From: Nitrospirota bacterium
GTDB lineage: Bacteria; Nitrospirota; UBA9217
DNA length: 33,055 nt
Direction of reading: 5' to 3'
Assembly (NCBI GenBank): GCA_035516965.1
Contig: DATIZR010000050.1
Coordinates: forward strand, 1-33,055
Shown here: positions 28,799 through 33,055 of the stretch, piece after piece
How positions within the stretch are numbered: the stretch's first letter is position 1
How the letters are laid out: every line of letters begins with the position of its first letter
The notes under the pieces: model-generated
The model's database searches: none
Told to the model about the DNA's origin: nothing
What the model saw: only the letters and a program-made list of their open reading frames with translations
Position numbers and translations under genes: made by a program

Positions 28799-29422
28799 AT
28801 GAATACTGAAAGCGTCATCATGCAATATCATCTTCCCATACTATCTCGATCGCTCGTTTCAATCTGCCTCCTCGCCGTTCTCTCCGGCTGCGCCACGACA
28901 CAGACCTTCATCCATGCCGTGGGTTCGAAGCCACCTCTTTGCAAGGCGCGTTCACGACAGGAGTCAGCCTTGGTGCTCTGGGGGACCGCGTGGCGGGACA
29001 ATCAAAAGGAACCGCGGCTCCGCGAGGAGATGGCATCGAAGGCCATTGCGGAATTTTTCAGCGGCCGATCATGTTACGCGAAGGCCACCATACTGAGATC
29101 GATCGAGGGCCGTGAGGCTGTTACTCTCTCCGACGTCGATGCTCTGAAATTTGCGAACGCGCTTCCGGAAAAATACAGCAGGATCATCATGCTCCGTGTC
29201 GAGGAACTGGGGCCACTCCTCATCTTTTATCTCTCGCCGATTCTGTGGGAGGGCGGGACGGACGTGGTGCTTCGGGTCAGGGAGCTTGATGCGGACGCTT
29301 CTGCTCTTGACTCCGATCTCGATATCCACTGGAAGAACAGCGGAGCCTTTGTCCTGAAAGGAACGAAGTCTCTCGAGCAGGACCTTCAATCGGCGCTCGA
29401 GAAAGTTTTCCTGAATCAATAG
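28799..29422 (+). CDS. Lipoprotein of unknown function
   Basis: 207 residues. After MNTESVIMQYHLP, a hydrophobic stretch ends in LAVLSGC, a lipobox with Cys at about residue 31. The mature protein has a basic region, then AIAEFFSGRSCYAKATILRSIEGREAVTLSDVDALKFANALP and KYSRIIMLRVEELGPLLIF, which resemble small envelope lipoproteins that sense or stabilise the cell surface. No family named. Two close ATGs (28799 and 28820) are possible starts. It begins just after REP-like sequence. Confidence 0.72.
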   Translation: MNTESVIMQYHLPILSRSLVSICLLAVLSGCATTQTFIHAVGSKPPLCKARSRQESALVLWGTAWRDNQKEPRLREEMASKAIAEFFSGRSCYAKATILRSIEGREAVTLSDVDALKFANALPEKYSRIIMLRVEELGPLLIFYLSPILWEGGTDVVLRVRELDADASALDSDLDIHWKNSGAFVLKGTKSLEQDLQSALEKVFLNQ

Positions 29423-29462
29423 GTCATACGAGCTTCATCTATTTTCGAGGCGGGAGTCAACC

Positions 29463-30050
29463 ATGTGGGACAAAAGATACGATACCGATGAATACGTTTA
29501 CGGCAAGAAGCCGAATGAGTTCCTGGTGAGCATGAGCCACCAGATCCGGCAGGGCAGGGTCCTGTGCCTGGCCGAGGGCGAAGGCAGGAACGCCGTGTAC
29601 CTCGCGACGCTGGGTCATCGTGTGCTGGCCGTGGATTCGTCTTCCGTGGGCCTCAAAAAAGCCAAGCTGCTTGCTGCGGAGAACAATGTGACGATCGAGA
29701 CGCAGGTGGCTGACCTTGACCATCTCGAGATCGAGCCGGAAGCATGGGACGGGATCGTGTCCATCTTCGCCCAGGTGCCTTCCTCCCTCCGGAAAAGGCT
29801 TCATAACAAAGTCATTCAGGGCCTGCGCCCCGACGGGGTGTTCATACTCGAAGCATACACGCCGGAACAGCTCAAGCATAAGACCGGCGGCCCGCCTGAC
29901 GAGGACAAGATGATGACCTTGAGCGGCCTCAGGCAGGAACTGGAGGGCCTGAGGTTCGTTCATGCCAGGGAATTCGAGCGGGACGTCATTGAGGGAAAAC
30001 TGCACACGGGCAGGGGCGCGGTCGTGCAGGTGGTTGCAGTGAAGCCGTAG
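29463..30050 (+). CDS. Class I SAM-dependent methyltransferase (TehB-like)
   Basis: A 195-residue protein that opens MWDKRYDTDEYVYGKKPNEFL, a start typical of TehB/thiopurine-type small methyltransferases. Motif I is VLCLAEGEGRNAVYLA, where AEGEGRNA replaces the usual D-x-GxGxG; this is common in the group. DSSSVGLKKAKLLA, DHLEIEPEAWDGIVSIFAQVPSSLRKRL and GVFILEAYTP follow. Substrate unknown; TehB itself methylates tellurite and thiols. A GGGAG ribosome site is in place. It follows the lipoprotein gene by 40 bases. Confidence 0.85.
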   Translation: MWDKRYDTDEYVYGKKPNEFLVSMSHQIRQGRVLCLAEGEGRNAVYLATLGHRVLAVDSSSVGLKKAKLLAAENNVTIETQVADLDHLEIEPEAWDGIVSIFAQVPSSLRKRLHNKVIQGLRPDGVFILEAYTPEQLKHKTGGPPDEDKMMTLSGLRQELEGLRFVHAREFERDVIEGKLHTGRGAVVQVVAVKP

Positions 30051-30202
30051 TTCATCGGATTTAGCGTTTCCCAGCAGTTGTGAAAGGAATGCCGCGCTCG
30101 TCCGTCGTTTCTGCAAGTGGAACAATTCAAGTCGGGAACCAATGCCGATGAAGAATTCCGGACAAGCTGGAAGATGGACTAAATTTCCTTCTATATATAC
30201 TT

Positions 30203-31195
30203 CTATATATAGTCCTCTCTCCTGACCTCGCCCCTGATCGGCTCTCTTGCCAGAAACCGCTTTACATTCTCGATTGCCAGCCTCGTCGCTTTTTCATTGA
30301 TGCCCGAAACGATCGCCGAATTGTGCGGGGAACCCAGCACGTTGGGCAGCGTGAAGAACGGGTAACTTGTCTTGAAGCTGCCATGCCCAAAGGGTTCGAA
30401 CCACCAGGCATCGATGCCTGCCTTGAATTCCGGATGGCCGACCAGGTGGTCGTAGAGGGCCTTTTCATCGATGATTTGACCGCGGGCGACATTGATGAGG
30501 ATTGCATCCGGCTTCATTGCTTCCAGCTCCTGTTTTCCGATAAGGCCCCGCGTCGTTTTGTTGAGCGGCAGGGATACGACCACGATATCCGACGCGGTGA
30601 GGACCGCGTCCAGGTTCTTGAGTGTGCCGATGAAGTCCACGGGCTCCTCGGTCCTGCCGCTCGTGTTCACCGCGCGGACCCGGACCCCGAGTCCGCTCAT
30701 CAGGCGGGCGACGGCCTTTCCGATGCCGCCGAAGCCCAGGATCCCGCAGACCGATCCTTGCAGCAGGTCGTTCATCCGTGACTGGTTGAACTCGCCGTGG
30801 GCGAGGTTCGCGTGTTCCCGGTGCAGGTGTTTCGTAAGCGCGAGCGCCATGGCAAGGACGTGCTCGGCCATGGGCTCTGCATAGGCCCCGACATTGCTCG
30901 CAATGACGACGTCACGGGGGATCTCCCGGAAGGGCAGATGGTCTGCTCCGGCCGAAAGGAGCTGGATCATGCGCAGGTTCTTCAACAGGCCTAGCCCTCC
31001 GAAGGCGAGCTCCTTCGGCAGGTTCCAGGTCAGGAACACGTCCGCGTCCATGAGCGTCTGTTCCCGCAGCCCGGTCGGCTGGTCAGCAAGAAAGGAAAGC
31101 TTCACACCATCGCCGAAAAAGCCCCGGATCTGCGCGCGTCGTGCGTCTTTCACGGCATAGGTTACAACGATGTGAGGTTTGCCTGAAGCGTCCAT
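30203..31195 (-). CDS. D-isomer-specific 2-hydroxyacid dehydrogenase family protein
   Basis: A 330-residue NAD-dependent dehydrogenase (PF00389/PF02826) that interconverts a 2-oxoacid and a D-2-hydroxyacid. The nucleotide-binding loop GILGFGGIGKAVA is at about 151-163. VVSLPLNKTTRGLIGKQELEAMKPDAILINVARGQIIDEKAL holds the conserved Arg near 239. NVGAYAEPMAEHVLAMALAL is the usual helix. The last active-site histidine position, in GSPHNSA, is present. Substrate not predictable. ATG 31195 follows GGGGGAG; the frame to 31324 overlaps the divergent gene and is not used. An imperfect tandem duplication (TTCTATATATAC/G) covers its stop. Confidence 0.88.
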   Translation of the reverse strand: MDASGKPHIVVTYAVKDARRAQIRGFFGDGVKLSFLADQPTGLREQTLMDADVFLTWNLPKELAFGGLGLLKNLRMIQLLSAGADHLPFREIPRDVVIASNVGAYAEPMAEHVLAMALALTKHLHREHANLAHGEFNQSRMNDLLQGSVCGILGFGGIGKAVARLMSGLGVRVRAVNTSGRTEEPVDFIGTLKNLDAVLTASDIVVVSLPLNKTTRGLIGKQELEAMKPDAILINVARGQIIDEKALYDHLVGHPEFKAGIDAWWFEPFGHGSFKTSYPFFTLPNVLGSPHNSAIVSGINEKATRLAIENVKRFLAREPIRGEVRREDYI

Positions 31196-31322
31196 GCCCT
31201 GCTCCCCCGTTCGTGCGGCCAAGGAGGCCGAAGGAAAAGACCCCCGGCATCTCCCGAAAGCCACTATACTTTCTATTATAAGGCATTTATGACGGAAAGC
31301 GGCCTGTGAGGAAAAAGACAGC

Positions 31323-32249
31323 ATGCCTGAACTGCCTGATATCGAAGTCTATCGGGAAGCACTGAGCGAGCGCATCCTTGGTCAGCCGCTCCTGCGTCTG
31401 CGCATCGTTCATCCCTTCCTGCTGCGGACAGCGGAGCCGCCTGTTTCGGCAGTCGAGAACAGGCGGGTTGTGGAGCTCCGCCGCATCGGCAAGCGCATAG
31501 CCATCGGTTTCGAGGGAGACCTCTGGATCGTCATGCATCTGATGATCGCCGGACGGCTGCACTGGCGTAAGCCTGGCGCCGCGCTCCGGGGCAAGACGGA
31601 ACTGGCAGCGTTCGATTTCCCGGCCGGAAGCCTCGTGTTGACCGAGGCGGGAACAAAAAAGCAGGCTTCCCTCCATCTCGTGCAGGGAGGGGATGCCCTT
31701 CGCGCTTTCGATCCGGGCGGCATCGAAGTCCTGGCTGCCGGCCTCGAGACGTTCTCCTTTGTCCTGACAGGCGCGAACCACACCCTCAAGCGGGCCTTGA
31801 CGGATCCGCACCTTTTCAGCGGGATCGGCAACGCCTATTCCGACGAGATCCTGTTCCGGGCGCGGCTCTCGCCCGCGGCGATGACCGAAAAGCTCACGCA
31901 GCTCGAGATTGGAAGGCTCTACACTGCTGCGCGGGAGACATTGGCCGAATGGACAGACCGGCTCCGGGGGGAAGCCGTTGGCAAGTTCCCGGAGAAGGTC
32001 ACCGCGTTTCGAAAGGACATGGCAGTCCATGGGCGGTATGGCCAGGCATGCACGGTATGCGGTTCGTTGATCCAGAGGATCCGCTACGCCTCGAACGAAT
32101 GCAACTACTGCGCACGGTGCCAGAACGAGGGAAGACTGCTCGCCGACCGAGGCTTGTCGCGGCTGCTCAAGAAGGACTGGCCGCGGACCATCGAGGAGCT
32201 TGAGAAGCGGTACGGCAAACCCCGTTCGGACCGCTCCCGCACGCCTTAA
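31323..32249 (+). CDS. Formamidopyrimidine-DNA glycosylase / endonuclease VIII family (Fpg/Nei)
   Basis: A 308-residue base-excision repair glycosylase/AP lyase. The mature N-terminus is the nucleophile Pro2 followed by Glu3 ([12 protein letters not shown]). [25 protein letters not shown] holds the family's lysine and beta-strands. [18 protein letters not shown] is the helix-two-turn-helix segment. The C-terminal zinc finger is CTVC...CNYCARC with the intercalating QNEGRLL. Which of Fpg (8-oxoG) or Nei (oxidised pyrimidines) it is cannot be settled; length and the MPELPDIE start lean to Fpg/Nei-like hybrids. It is divergent from the dehydrogenase gene. Confidence 0.92.
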   Translation: MPELPDIEVYREALSERILGQPLLRLRIVHPFLLRTAEPPVSAVENRRVVELRRIGKRIAIGFEGDLWIVMHLMIAGRLHWRKPGAALRGKTELAAFDFPAGSLVLTEAGTKKQASLHLVQGGDALRAFDPGGIEVLAAGLETFSFVLTGANHTLKRALTDPHLFSGIGNAYSDEILFRARLSPAAMTEKLTQLEIGRLYTAARETLAEWTDRLRGEAVGKFPEKVTAFRKDMAVHGRYGQACTVCGSLIQRIRYASNECNYCARCQNEGRLLADRGLSRLLKKDWPRTIEELEKRYGKPRSDRSRTP

Positions 32250-32299
32250 ATTCGTTCTCTCTCCTTTACATTCATGGTTCGATGTGCTAAATAAATCCC

Positions 32300-33055
32300 A
32301 TGAAATTCATCATCCCCTGCGGCGCTGCCGTCCTTCTTTTGCTCGCCATTTCAGCGCCGCTGTTCGCCTCTCCCTTCACAGGACTGACCGTAACCCGCAT
32401 CGAGGTCCAGGACGACCTTGGCAGGCCATGGCAGGACCACGGACAAATCAGTCAGCTCATGGTCGTGAAGACCGGGGACAGGTTCTCGTCCGAGGCAGTG
32501 CGGGATGGCATCAAGTACCTTTACCTTACCGGAAAATTCCGCGACATCCGGGTGGACGGTTTCGCGGACGACGGCGGCGTGAGGCTGGTCTATACCCTCG
32601 TGCCCGTGACCGTCGTGAACGCCATTCTGGTCAGGGGAAACAAGGAGCTCCCGGCGTCGCGGATCCGCGGCGAACTGCGCGGCGTGGAAGGCCGGGAACT
32701 GCGGGAGGACAAGTTCCCCGATTACCGGACCGGCATCCAGCTGCTGTACCAGGCCGAGGGCTATTACGGCGCGGAGGTGGACTTCAGGGTAGAACCGCTG
32801 CCTCAGGCCCACCAGGTCGACCTTATCGTATCCATCGCGGAGCGGGAGCGGACGATGATCGGCGACATCGATTTCTCGGGCAACAGTGTGTTCCCGAAAA
32901 AGAAGCTCCTCAAGACGATGAAGAGCGAGCCCGGAGGGCCGCTCAGAACGAATGTGCTGCTCGACCATGATATCCCCGCCATCGTGGAGAAATACGCCGA
33001 TGCGGGGTATCCGGCCGTGAAGCAGGGGGCCGTGGACGTCGGCTTCCGGGAGGGA
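32300..33055 (+). CDS. POTRA-domain outer membrane assembly protein (BamA/TamA-like), N-terminal part
   Basis: The frame is open from ATG 32300 to the window end (252 codons, no stop), so it is partial. A signal peptide (CGAAVLLLLAISAPLFA) is followed by three POTRA modules. The first starts LTVTRIEVQDD; the second VVNAILVRGNKELPASRIRGEL; the third RTMIGDIDFSGNSVFPKKKLLKTM, with GYYGAEVDF and DAGYPAV at their ends. These are periplasmic chaperone domains of the Omp85 superfamily. A beta-barrel should follow outside the window. BamA has five POTRAs and TamA three, so the full gene is needed to decide. No clear ribosome site. Confidence 0.88.
   Translation, partial: MKFIIPCGAAVLLLLAISAPLFASPFTGLTVTRIEVQDDLGRPWQDHGQISQLMVVKTGDRFSSEAVRDGIKYLYLTGKFRDIRVDGFADDGGVRLVYTLVPVTVVNAILVRGNKELPASRIRGELRGVEGRELREDKFPDYRTGIQLLYQAEGYYGAEVDFRVEPLPQAHQVDLIVSIAERERTMIGDIDFSGNSVFPKKKLLKTMKSEPGGPLRTNVLLDHDIPAIVEKYADAGYPAVKQGAVDVGFREG

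Overview
This is a Gram-negative bacterial chromosome segment of mostly high GC content. It carries a lipid A acyltransferase and the start of a BamA-type outer-membrane assembly gene. The gene mix (GEMM-I riboswitch, FmdB zinc ribbon, E. coli-type PepN, Gram-positive-style SOS box) would suit a member of Desulfobacterota or Nitrospirota. That placement is an inference; nothing visible fixes the taxon.

Layout. 1-390: 3' end of a 23S rRNA gene, a 5S rRNA gene and an intrinsic terminator. 519-11564: mostly plus-strand housekeeping genes: smpB, a dienelactone-hydrolase family protein, an AlkD-like repair protein, a rhodanese, a decayed enoyl-CoA hydratase, a CBS protein, a DUF2892-like membrane protein, an FmdB-type zinc ribbon, an LpxL/HtrB-like acyltransferase, a lipoate-protein ligase, a flavin reductase-like protein, a cupin and pepN. 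One TPR protein gene is on the minus strand. 11677-14905 (minus): a 1028-residue lipoprotein of ten near-identical Ig-like domains plus a fibronectin type III domain. It sits behind a GEMM-I riboswitch whose specificity base is A, the version associated with 3',3'-cGAMP, followed by a terminator.

15.2-28.5 kb is the accessory part. Two inverted copies of a repeat of about 185 bp bracket it. Inside, every gene from umuD (27.3 kb) to a Y-family polymerase gene, dinB (15.7 kb), is on the minus strand. Between these two SOS genes lies an integron cassette array (about 17.05-25.12 kb) with nine clear attC sites, a probable decayed tenth, and about ten cassettes, but no integrase gene. The cassettes encode two methyltransferases, a RibD/DHFR-like reductase, a VOC protein, several lipoproteins or secreted proteins, an HNH-like candidate defence protein and unknowns. 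At the upstream end of the array are five AT-rich dyad repeats, three of them in exact 20-bp register, overlapping the 3' end of an uncharacterised gene. umuD has a consensus promoter with a perfect GAAC-N4-GTTC SOS operator in its 17-bp spacer. A divergent SRAP (HMCES/YedK) gene lies on the other side. The working hypothesis is that a cassette array entered an ancestral umuD-dinB operon, so damage-induced read-through could reach cassettes and polymerase.

28.8-33.06 kb returns to chromosomal genes: a lipoprotein, a methyltransferase, a 2-hydroxyacid dehydrogenase (minus), an Fpg/Nei glycosylase and a POTRA-domain protein cut by the window end.
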